Part shown: positions 26,287 to 34,410 of the stretch, piece by piece | How the letters are laid out: every line of letters begins with the position of its first letter | Position numbering within the stretch: the stretch's first letter is position 1 | Source: an uncultured Eudoraea sp. | GTDB taxonomy: Bacteria; Bacteroidota; Bacteroidia; Flavobacteriales; Flavobacteriaceae | Direction: 5' to 3' | Assembly: GCF_947258925.1 (NCBI RefSeq) | Contig: NZ_CAMYKG010000029.1 | Location: 1 to 38,311 of the forward strand | DNA: 38,311 bases | Notes under the pieces: model-generated | Database searches by the model: none | Seen by the model: the letters and a program-made list of their open reading frames with translations, nothing else | Told to the model about the DNA's origin: nothing | Translations under genes and position numbers: made by a program

Positions 26287-27336
26287 ATGAAAGATTTAAA
26301 GTACCTCGCGGCATTTACTATTCCCCTCTCCGCTTATATTGGAATAAACCTAGCGGGTTATTGGAGTTTTATTACCCCTGTATATGCTTTTATATTCATT
26401 CCTGTCCTGGAGTTACTCCTTCCTATAGATGAATCGAATTTCGAAGGTGAGGTTAAAGTGAATCGACAAAAAAAGAAGCTGTTTGACTGGTTGCTCTATT
26501 TAAATATTCCTCTTGTTTTCGGAATATTGATCTATACCCTGATTACACTCTCACGGAACACATTCGAAACTTTTGAGTTGGCAGGTATCATCTTTTCCTT
26601 AGGCATTGTTTTGGGAACGAATGGTATAAATGTGGCCCATGAACTAGGACACAGGCAAGTGGGTTATGAACGTTTTCTCGGTAAATTATTATTACTCCCT
26701 TCCTTGTATATGCATTTTTTTATAGAACATAACTATGGGCATCATCTTCATGCGGCTACTAAGGAAGATCCTGCAACGGCCAGATATAACCAATCGGTAT
26801 ATTCATTTTGGGTAACCTCGGTTTTCCGTCAATATGCTAATGCCTGGGTTATTCAACGAAACTTGCTAAAGTCCGAAGCTAAAGGATTTTTTTCCTTACA
26901 AAATGATATGTTATGGTTCAGCTTGTTACAATTGGGTTACTTAGTACTGATATATTTCTTTTTTGGATTTGAAGTTTTAGTCTTTGCCATTGCAGCAGCC
27001 TTGGTTGGCTTTTTGCTTCTTGAAACGGTAAATTACATCGAACACTATGGTTTAATTCGAAAAAAATTACCTTCAGGCAGATATGAACGCGTCAGTGAGA
27101 TTCATTCCTGGAATAGCAATCATGTTATGGGGCGTATTATTCTTTATGAATTAACCCGGCATAGCGACCATCACTACAAATCTTCCAAAAAATATCAGGT
27201 ATTAAATTGCTATGATATATCGCCCCAGATGCCTTTTGGATATCCTACGTCAATGGTCATTTCTTTGGTTCCCCCATTGTGGTTTAGTATCATGAATCCA
27301 AGAATACCGGAAGAAATGAAAAAGGCTGCCGCATAA
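26287..27336 (+). CDS. alkB: AlkB-type membrane di-iron alkane/fatty-acyl hydroxylase
   Basis: 349 aa, membrane-embedded, about six helices. The histidine boxes of the alkane 1-monooxygenase family are present in order: HELGHR (118-123), EHNYGHH (147-153), the AlkB-diagnostic NYIEHYGL (249-256) and RHSDHHYK (291-298). Such enzymes hydroxylate the terminal carbon of medium-chain alkanes using O2 and electrons from rubredoxin. No rubredoxin gene is adjacent. It is shorter than the Pseudomonas enzyme (about 400 aa). It is divergent from the DUF4175 gene across 73 nt and precedes gltX by 54 nt, but gltX has its own promoter. The NYxEHYG motif separates it from ordinary desaturases; true substrate unproven. 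Confidence 0.87.
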   Translation: MKDLKYLAAFTIPLSAYIGINLAGYWSFITPVYAFIFIPVLELLLPIDESNFEGEVKVNRQKKKLFDWLLYLNIPLVFGILIYTLITLSRNTFETFELAGIIFSLGIVLGTNGINVAHELGHRQVGYERFLGKLLLLPSLYMHFFIEHNYGHHLHAATKEDPATARYNQSVYSFWVTSVFRQYANAWVIQRNLLKSEAKGFFSLQNDMLWFSLLQLGYLVLIYFFFGFEVLVFAIAAALVGFLLLETVNYIEHYGLIRKKLPSGRYERVSEIHSWNSNHVMGRIILYELTRHSDHHYKSSKKYQVLNCYDISPQMPFGYPTSMVISLVPPLWFSIMNPRIPEEMKKAAA

Positions 27337-27363
27337 TTTATTTTCTAGTGCTTTTTTAACACT

Positions 27364-27371
27364 TATCTTTG
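27364..27371 (+). promoter_or_regulatory. -7 promoter element (TATCTTTG) of gltX
   Basis: Perfect TAnnTTTG match, 19 nt before the gltX ATG and 27 nt after the alkB stop, so gltX need not depend on alkB transcription. No clear -33 TTG. Confidence 0.6.
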
Positions 27372-27390
27372 TGGTTTAACGCTATTTATA

Positions 27391-28914
27391 ATGAGCAACA
27401 AAGTACGTGTCCGGTTTGCGCCAAGCCCAACAGGCCCACTTCACATCGGTGGGATTAGAACAGCCTTGTATAACTATCTCTTCGCAAAAAAGAATAAGGG
27501 CGATTTCATACTAAGAATTGAAGATACTGATCAAAATCGCTATGTCCAGGGTGCAGAAGATTACATTATCAATTCCTTAAACTGGTGTGGTTTATACTTT
27601 GATGAAGGGCCGGGGAAAGAATCTGAACATGGCCCTTTCAGGCAAAGTGAACGCAAATCATTATATAAAAAATACGCCGATCTACTCATTTCCAGTGGAA
27701 AAGCCTATTATGCCTTTGATTCTCCTGAAAGCCTTAATGCTCACAGGAAGGAACACGAAAAAAAAGGTAAGACCTTTATTTATAACTGGCATAACCGCCT
27801 GAAGCTGGATAATTCATTATCGCTCTCCCCCGAAGAACTACAAAGGAGATTAGATAATAAGGAAAATTTTGTCGTTCGCTTTTATAGCCCGCAGGATGAA
27901 GTATTGCTTATAACTGATATTATCAGGGGGGATATTCAAATTGATACAAACACTTTGGATGATAAGGTGCTGTTTAAAAGTGATGGTATGCCTACCTACC
28001 ACCTGGCTAATATAGTTGATGATCATCTTATGGAGATAAGTCATGTTATCCGAGGGGAAGAATGGTTGCCTTCATTGGCTTTACATGTATTATTATACGA
28101 AGCTTTTGGGTGGCAGGCACCAAAATTTGCGCATTTACCGTTGATTATGAAACCCGAAGGAAAAGGTAAACTGAGCAAGCGGGATGGTGAAAAAGGAGGG
28201 TTTCCCATATTTCCGTTATCATGGGGCGAATCTTTAGGCTATAAAGAGGCTGGTTATTTTCCTGAAGCTGTTGTAAATTTCCTCGCTTTATTAGGGTGGA
28301 ATCCCGGTACAGAACAGGAATTTTTTAAGTTGGATGAACTCATAGAGAACTTTGATCTTAAGAAGGTCCACAAATCAGGGGCTCGTTTCGACCCTGAAAA
28401 AACTAAATGGTATAATCACCATTATTTACAGGAGCAGGAAGATTCCATTTTACTCCATTCTTTCAAGGATATTCTTTTTGAAAAGCTAAGCGCAGAGGAA
28501 TCATTTGACCATGCCCGTACTAATGATGATGAATATATAGCAAAGGTCATTTCTTTTATAAAAGAGCGCGCCTCGTTTGTGCATGAATTTTGGGAATTAT
28601 CCCATTATTTCTTTCAGACACCCAATTCTTATAATGAAAGGGCAGTTAAAAAACAATGGAAAGATAGCACCCCGGCAATTTTGAATAAACTGATTCCGCT
28701 GTTGGAAGCCGTCCAGGATTTTTCTTCGCCTGATGTCGAAGAAGTTGTTAAAAACTGGATTGGTAAGGAAGGTTTATCTTTCGGGCAAGTTATGGCTCCT
28801 TTAAGGTTAGTCATGGTAGGAGATTTAAAAGGGCCTCACTTATTTGATATAATGGCTATGATAGGGCAGGAGGAAAGTATTAAAAGAATTAGGCTTGCAT
28901 TAAATAAATTGTAA
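27391..28914 (+). CDS. gltX: glutamate-tRNA ligase
   Basis: 507-aa class I synthetase that charges tRNA-Glu. RFAPSPTGPLHIGGIRTALYN carries the HIGH motif near the N-terminus, then ILRIEDTDQNRY, a catalytic core with MPTYHLANIVDDHLMEISHVIRGEEW, and the KMSKS equivalent KLSKRDG. The C-terminal anticodon-binding helical domain completes the protein. Length and motifs are normal. A separate glnS in this window implies that GltX need only charge tRNA-Glu. Confidence 0.97.
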   Translation: MSNKVRVRFAPSPTGPLHIGGIRTALYNYLFAKKNKGDFILRIEDTDQNRYVQGAEDYIINSLNWCGLYFDEGPGKESEHGPFRQSERKSLYKKYADLLISSGKAYYAFDSPESLNAHRKEHEKKGKTFIYNWHNRLKLDNSLSLSPEELQRRLDNKENFVVRFYSPQDEVLLITDIIRGDIQIDTNTLDDKVLFKSDGMPTYHLANIVDDHLMEISHVIRGEEWLPSLALHVLLYEAFGWQAPKFAHLPLIMKPEGKGKLSKRDGEKGGFPIFPLSWGESLGYKEAGYFPEAVVNFLALLGWNPGTEQEFFKLDELIENFDLKKVHKSGARFDPEKTKWYNHHYLQEQEDSILLHSFKDILFEKLSAEESFDHARTNDDEYIAKVISFIKERASFVHEFWELSHYFFQTPNSYNERAVKKQWKDSTPAILNKLIPLLEAVQDFSSPDVEEVVKNWIGKEGLSFGQVMAPLRLVMVGDLKGPHLFDIMAMIGQEESIKRIRLALNKL

Positions 28915-28984
28915 CAAATCATAAATTATTACGACATATCTAATACATCTCTCAAATAATATTCACTAACTTAATATAAATTAC

Positions 28985-29905
28985 ATGGGTAATTTCCTTC
29001 TTATCCCTATTATTGTTATAGGTTTTTTCATTCTCCTGGCTTCTTTTTTCATTGTCAAACAACAAACCGCGGTTGTTATCGAACGGTTTGGCAGATTTCA
29101 TAGCGTTAGGAATTCCGGATTACAACTAAAAATTCCATTGGTTGATCGTATTGCCGCTAAGTTGGGTCTTAAGATTCAGCAACTGGATGTGATTGTAGAA
29201 ACCAAGACATTGGACGATGTTTTCGTTAAGCTTAAGGTTTCCGTTCAGTATGTGGTTATAAAAGAAAAAGTATATGAGGCCTTCTACAAGTTGGAATATC
29301 CGCATGATCAAATTACCTCATATGTTTTTGATGTTGTTCGTGCCGAAGTTCCAAAAATGAAATTGGACGACGTCTTCGTTAAAAAAGATGATATTGCTAT
29401 AGCGGTTAAGTCAGAGCTGCAGGATGCTATGCTGGATTACGGCTATGACATTATCAAAACCCTGGTTACGGATATTGACCCTGATGCTCAGGTAAAAGCT
29501 GCCATGAACAGGATTAATGCCTCGGAACGTGAAAAAATAGCAGCGCAGTTTGAAGGTGATGCAGCCCGGATCCTGATCGTCGAAAAAGCAAAGGCCGAAG
29601 CCGAGAGTAAGCGTTTGCAAGGCCAGGGAATTGCAGATCAAAGACGAGAAATCGCACGGGGATTGGAAGAGTCCGTTGAAGTGCTGAATAAAGTGGGGAT
29701 AAATTCCCAGGAAGCTTCAGCGCTAATTGTGGTTACTCAACATTATGACACACTGCAATCTATAGGTGAGGAAACAAATACCAATTTAATCTTACTACCT
29801 AATTCACCTCAGGCCGGAAGTGATATGCTAAATAATATGGTAGCTTCATTTACAGCCAGTAATATGATTGGCGAATCCATGAAAAAGCAAAAACCCAAGG
29901 AATAA
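28985..29905 (+). CDS. SPFH/band 7 (stomatin-like) membrane protein
   Basis: 306 aa: an N-terminal membrane anchor (LLIPIIVIGFFILLASFFIV, about residues 4-23), then the SPFH/band 7 domain (about 25-200) with QQTAVVIERFGRF, SGLQLKIPLVDRI and LDDVFVKKDDIA. A charged coiled coil rich in Ala/Glu follows (about 178-230, KIAAQFEGDAARILIVEKAK), then a Ser/Asn/Met-rich tail. Relatives assemble ring-shaped scaffolds in the inner membrane and often control proteases or membrane microdomains. There is no adjacent NfeD or protease gene. It follows gltX by 70 nt and is ended by the terminator at 29935-29968. Confidence 0.92.
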   Translation: MGNFLLIPIIVIGFFILLASFFIVKQQTAVVIERFGRFHSVRNSGLQLKIPLVDRIAAKLGLKIQQLDVIVETKTLDDVFVKLKVSVQYVVIKEKVYEAFYKLEYPHDQITSYVFDVVRAEVPKMKLDDVFVKKDDIAIAVKSELQDAMLDYGYDIIKTLVTDIDPDAQVKAAMNRINASEREKIAAQFEGDAARILIVEKAKAEAESKRLQGQGIADQRREIARGLEESVEVLNKVGINSQEASALIVVTQHYDTLQSIGEETNTNLILLPNSPQAGSDMLNNMVASFTASNMIGESMKKQKPKE

Positions 29906-29934
29906 TTAAAATTGATCTGTTAAACATCTAAAAC

Positions 29935-29968
29935 CTCCTGTCCGCGTAAAATTTGGCAGGAGCTTTTT
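29935..29968 (+). terminator. probable Rho-independent terminator after the SPFH gene
   Basis: CTCCTG (29935-29940) pairs with CAGGAG (29957-29962), and CC/GG just inside can extend the stem around a small bulge. A T run at 29964-29968 follows. The rest of the 269-nt gap to glnS holds only an AT-rich palindrome (30107-30120) with no evident role. Confidence 0.65.
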
Positions 29969-30174
29969 GTTTGCGATGGGTACTAAGTGTTATTTGGACT
30001 CTTTACCCACCTATTAAACCTAAAACCTTCTCCGGAACGCTATAAAGGAACATTATAAAGCACCGCATACTCAGACCCTGCCCATGTGCTTTTCAGCCCT
30101 TAAACAAGCTATATATAGCTAATCTATATAAATAATACCAATCGTAATATTATATCAGATAGAAGTTCTCTATG

Positions 30175-31860
30175 TTAGTTTTTCTTCTGAAGTTTTGCCC
30201 AGGTGTCCCTTAGCGTAACTGTTCTGTTGAAGATCATTTTTTCGGGAGTAGAATCCTGGTCTACATTAAAATAGCCCATTCTTTGAAATTGAAAGCGATC
30301 GTTGATCTTTGCATTTTTTAAGCTGGGCTCCACATAGCCCGTAACAACCCTTAAGGAGTTTGGGTTTACAAATTCAAGAAAATCTTTATCCTTATGTCCA
30401 TCTGGAGTTTCATCTGTAAAAAGACGATCGTACAATCTGACTTCAACCGCTAAAGCATGTTTTATGGACACCCAGTGTAAAGTGCCCTTCACCTTCCGCA
30501 GACTTTCTTCTGTTCCACTTCCGCTTTTACTTTTAGGGTCGTAAGTACATTGTACTTCTATAATATTCCCTTCGGTATCTTTTGTACAGCTCTCTGCTTT
30601 TATAATATAGCCGTTCTTTAGGCGTACTTCTCCCCCAAGTTTTAGCCTGAAATATTTTCTATTTGCTTCTTCTCTAAAATCTTCCTTTTCAATATATAAT
30701 TCCCTGCTAAAAGGAATATCACGAAATCCTGCTGATTCGTCTTCAGGATTATTTTCAGATCTGAGCCATTCTTCCTGCCCTTCAGGATAATTGGTAATTA
30801 CCAATTTTAAAGGGTTAAGTACCCCCATGACCCGGGGTGCAATTTTATTGAGGTGTTCCCGAATATGAAATTCCAGGAGTGATACATCAACTACATTTTC
30901 ACGTTTGGCAATTCCAATGGTATCTGCAAAACTCCGGATAGATTCAGGAGTATACCCCCTTCGCCTCAGTCCGGATATAGTAGGCATTCGAGGATCATCC
31001 CAACCATTTACAATCCCTTTCTCAACTAATTGCAGCAACTTACGTTTACTTACAACGGTATGACTTAAATTTCGTCGCGCAAACTCCCGTTGCTTAGGCC
31101 TTATTTTGTTTGGGTCTATTATATTATCTAAAAACCAATCGTACAATTCCCTGTGGGGTGCAAACTCCAGGGTGCATAACGAGTGGGTAACCTGTTCAAT
31201 ATAATCACTCTCCCCGTGTGTCCAGTCATACATAGGATAAATACACCAATCGGTATTTGTTCTGTGATGTGCCCGTTTTAGAATGCGATACATAATAGGA
31301 TCGCGCATTAGCATATTGGATGAGGACATGTCTATTTTTGCCCTAAGTACGTGGGTTCCTTCGTCGAAAAGGCCCTCCTTCATACCCTTAAATAAATCCA
31401 GGTTTTCCGCGACAGTTCTATTTCTATAAGGGCTGTTAACGCCAGGTTCCGTAGGCGTTCCTTTTTGTTTTGCCATTTCTTCAGAAGACTGGCTGTCTAC
31501 ATAGGCTTTGCCTTGTTTTATAAGTTCTACCGCCCATTCGTATAAGGTCTGAAAATAATCCGAAGCATAACATTCGGTATCCCATTCATAGCCCAACCAT
31601 TCAACATCCCGCTTGATAGCATCCACAAACTCTTGCTCCTCTTTAATGGGGTTGGTATCATCAAACCTGAGGTTTACAGGGGCATTATACTTGAGGCCAA
31701 GCCCAAAATTAAGGCAAATAGAGCTCGCATGGCCTATATGAAGGTAACCGTTTGGCTCCGGAGGAAACCGAAATCTTAAGGCCTTAGCAGGAAACCCTTT
31801 AGCCAGATCTTCCTCAACTATATGTTCTATAAAATTAAGTGATTTAGGTGATTCACTCAT
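30175..31860 (-). CDS. glnS: glutamine-tRNA ligase
   Basis: 561 aa from the ATG at 31860; seven further codons upstream are open, but MSESPKSLNFIEHIVEEDL is the natural start and the -7 element at 31879-31886 overlaps the longer start. HIGH motif in RFPPEPNGYLHIGHA, then NLRFDDTNPIKEEQEFVDAI, the class-specific DWTHGESDYIEQVTHSLCTLEF, VVSKRKLLQLV as the KMSKS loop, and the C-terminal anticodon-binding beta-barrels with HWVSIKHALAVEVRLYDRLF. It charges tRNA-Gln directly, so the amidotransferase route for Gln-tRNA is not obligatory here. It seems to be monocistronic. Confidence 0.97.
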   Translation of the reverse strand: MSESPKSLNFIEHIVEEDLAKGFPAKALRFRFPPEPNGYLHIGHASSICLNFGLGLKYNAPVNLRFDDTNPIKEEQEFVDAIKRDVEWLGYEWDTECYASDYFQTLYEWAVELIKQGKAYVDSQSSEEMAKQKGTPTEPGVNSPYRNRTVAENLDLFKGMKEGLFDEGTHVLRAKIDMSSSNMLMRDPIMYRILKRAHHRTNTDWCIYPMYDWTHGESDYIEQVTHSLCTLEFAPHRELYDWFLDNIIDPNKIRPKQREFARRNLSHTVVSKRKLLQLVEKGIVNGWDDPRMPTISGLRRRGYTPESIRSFADTIGIAKRENVVDVSLLEFHIREHLNKIAPRVMGVLNPLKLVITNYPEGQEEWLRSENNPEDESAGFRDIPFSRELYIEKEDFREEANRKYFRLKLGGEVRLKNGYIIKAESCTKDTEGNIIEVQCTYDPKSKSGSGTEESLRKVKGTLHWVSIKHALAVEVRLYDRLFTDETPDGHKDKDFLEFVNPNSLRVVTGYVEPSLKNAKINDRFQFQRMGYFNVDQDSTPEKMIFNRTVTLRDTWAKLQKKN

Positions 31861-31878
31861 AAATTTAAATTTGAAGCA

Positions 31879-31886
31879 CAAATGTA
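31879..31886 (-). promoter_or_regulatory. -7 promoter element (TACATTTG) of glnS
   Basis: Perfect TAnnTTTG on the - strand, 18 nt before the glnS ATG. The remaining 260 nt towards the divergent T9SS operon contain no further exact match, so the promoter of that operon is not identified. Confidence 0.55.
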
Positions 31887-32146
31887 GGAAAAATGAGGGT
31901 AGAACCCTCTATAAAATGGTCTCACCATACAATAACCCGATTTCACAACATTTTTAATCGGTGCTACAACATTAAATTCACCAGCAGGTAATTAAAGTCC
32001 ATATTTGTTGTTACATATACTGGTAAAATCGATTAAAGCTTATGCATAGCATGTAAAACGAAAAAATAACGAACAGCCCATACGGTTTACCGAAACCCAA
32101 ATCCAGTACAAGGTTAAACTGTAGTTCCCCCAAAACTACACTACTT

Positions 32147-34402
32147 ATGAGAGCAAAATTATCCTTAAAAATCAAGTATCTTTTTTTGACCATACTGCTG
32201 TTAGGATCCATGCAACTCAGTGCACAGGTATTAAATGCCCCTGTTGCAGCACCTAACCAGACGCCACCACCCGGAAGTTCTCCGTGGGATAAAGCCTGCG
32301 CTTCCGGTTCTTTTAATGATTACTGGGTTAATTTTACATGGAGCCCTCCTTTGGTTAATGGCGACAATGAGTTCATTCTTGAACTCTCAGATAGCAATGG
32401 AAGTTTCGCCAGCCCTGTTGAACTTGCCCGCGATGCCACGAAAAATGTAATTTTTGACTTCTATTTTCAATTTTCCCTGCCTACTGATACCAGAGGGGAA
32501 GACTATAAATTGAGGGTTAGAAGTACAAGCCCTGCCGTCATAGGCGCTGAGTCTCCTGCTTATGCCATGTACTATATCGACGTAAATTCAGGCCTTACCA
32601 TAAGACAACAAGGTAATGCTGATTTTGGAGATGGTACTGCCGAAGTATGTAATGGTAATTCTATAACCCTGGAAGTTTATAATCTTCCAAATGCCGGTAC
32701 ATATCAATATAACTGGTACAGAAGCGGTACTCCTTTAGCTGATAAAACTGAATCCATAACAGTTACTCAGGCCGGAATGTACAATGTGGAAATTGATTAT
32801 GGTGCTTGTTCCGGATCAGGAAATACCTTATCCAATATTATTGATGTTACCACTGGAGCCAGCCTGGGTATAGCAATAAACCCACCTTCTAAAACAGATT
32901 TATGCTCAGGTGAAACAGAAAACCTTGAAGCCAACATTAATAATCCTGCCTTAACCTATACATGGTATAAGGATGGTACCGCCATTCCTTCAACAGATAA
33001 CTATATATATACGGTAGATGCCTCAGTTCCCGGATTTGAGGGAGATTACCAGGTTGAAATTTTTGGTCCTGGTGCCTGCGTGGAAAGATCTGCGGCCGTG
33101 ACAATTACCAATGCCGGGAACTTTACGGTAACCAGGGATAATCCTGCCAGTGTAGTAGTTCTTCCGGGACAAAATACAACACTTAGTGTAACTACAGATG
33201 CTTCGTCTCCAACATATCAATGGTTTCGTGATGGCAACCCTGTAGCAGGTGCCACAAGTAATAGTCTTACGGTTAGTGAAACGGAGACCGGATCATATTT
33301 TGCCAGAGTTTCCCTAAGCGGAGGACCTTGTTCTTCAACCTCTATAGATTCGGATGCTACGACAGTAGTTACACCCGCTTCCTTTGAGATTATAATTGAT
33401 TATGCATCTACCTATTCAGCTTGTGTAAATAGCAGTATTGTGCTTGATGTTGCAACAATTAACGCTATAGATTCAGGTGGTGGGGTTACTGATGTAACGG
33501 CTTCCCTTATTACAGGGTTTACCTACCAATGGAAAAAAGATGGTACTCCGATAAGTGGTGAAACCTCATCCAGCATAAGTTTAACGGATATTTCCGAAAA
33601 TGGAAACTACGAAGTAGACGGTACGATAACAACATATAACGATACCTCAAATTCCTTAGACGTTCAACTCTTAGTGAATGAGACGCTTACTATTACCAGT
33701 ACCGGGCTTGTTAGTTGCGGTCCTTCTGAGCCTATCACAATAAGTACTACAACCGGTTTGGTTGGTGAATCCTTTGATTGGTATAGAGATGGCACAATTG
33801 TAAATAGTACAGATGAAGCGCTAATAGCGACGGAACCAGGAACATACCAATTGGTATTAGATAGAAATGGTTGTCCCCTTCCTTCTAATGAGTTAGTCAT
33901 AACCGGCCTGGATCCCGATCTAATAACACTTAACCCTTCCGGTACCATAGTTTTTCCTGAAGGAGCCTCAAGAACGGTTACTGCTAGCGGAGGTGATTCA
34001 TACAGGTGGTATGATTCAAACAATGTAGAAATAGGTAATAGTTCATCAATAACCTTTACGGAAGAAGGCTCTTATGCAATTGTTGCTACTATCGGAAATT
34101 GTGAGGTAAACAGAAACCTGACGGTGGAATACCTCGACAACTTTAAAATACCTAACGTTATAACTATTAATGGTGATGGAATAAATGATTTGTGGATAAT
34201 CCCAAACTCCTATTCCAATAAGCCGGATGTTAATGTTGTCATTTTTAATAGTTCAGGTAAAGAAGTATTAAACCAAAATAATTACCAAAATAACTGGCCT
34301 GAATCTTCAATGTCATTCCCTAAACAAAACATGGTCTTTTTCTATAAGATCAAGGATGCCAATGAAGTGCTAAAACAAGGCACAATAACCATTATTCGCT
34401 AA
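32147..34402 (+). CDS. T9SS type B cargo protein with Ig-like repeats and gliding-associated C-terminal domain
   Basis: 751 aa with a signal peptide (MRAKLSLKIKYLFLTILLLGSMQLSAQ). After a fibronectin-like first part come six divergent Ig-like units, each centred on a Trp (about residues 188, 271, 357, 460, 544 and 619; YQWFRDG, YTWYKDG and similar) and closed by a G-x-Y strand (GTYQLVL, GSYAIVA). The last 84 residues (about 668-751) are a type B T9SS sorting domain (TIGR04131-like): IPNVITINGDGINDLWIIP, VVIFNSSGKEV, and a terminal beta strand ending TITIIR. It should be exported by T9SS and held on the cell surface. The next gene, an SprF-like protein, begins 8 nt after the stop, so they form an operon. 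Confidence 0.88.
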   Translation: MRAKLSLKIKYLFLTILLLGSMQLSAQVLNAPVAAPNQTPPPGSSPWDKACASGSFNDYWVNFTWSPPLVNGDNEFILELSDSNGSFASPVELARDATKNVIFDFYFQFSLPTDTRGEDYKLRVRSTSPAVIGAESPAYAMYYIDVNSGLTIRQQGNADFGDGTAEVCNGNSITLEVYNLPNAGTYQYNWYRSGTPLADKTESITVTQAGMYNVEIDYGACSGSGNTLSNIIDVTTGASLGIAINPPSKTDLCSGETENLEANINNPALTYTWYKDGTAIPSTDNYIYTVDASVPGFEGDYQVEIFGPGACVERSAAVTITNAGNFTVTRDNPASVVVLPGQNTTLSVTTDASSPTYQWFRDGNPVAGATSNSLTVSETETGSYFARVSLSGGPCSSTSIDSDATTVVTPASFEIIIDYASTYSACVNSSIVLDVATINAIDSGGGVTDVTASLITGFTYQWKKDGTPISGETSSSISLTDISENGNYEVDGTITTYNDTSNSLDVQLLVNETLTITSTGLVSCGPSEPITISTTTGLVGESFDWYRDGTIVNSTDEALIATEPGTYQLVLDRNGCPLPSNELVITGLDPDLITLNPSGTIVFPEGASRTVTASGGDSYRWYDSNNVEIGNSSSITFTEEGSYAIVATIGNCEVNRNLTVEYLDNFKIPNVITINGDGINDLWIIPNSYSNKPDVNVVIFNSSGKEVLNQNNYQNNWPESSMSFPKQNMVFFYKIKDANEVLKQGTITIIR

Positions 34403-34410
34403 GCTTTAAA

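Noticed and set aside
30107..30120. Palindrome AGCTATATATAGCT
   Set aside because: AT-rich, short, and without a T run or relation to a promoter; likely chance.
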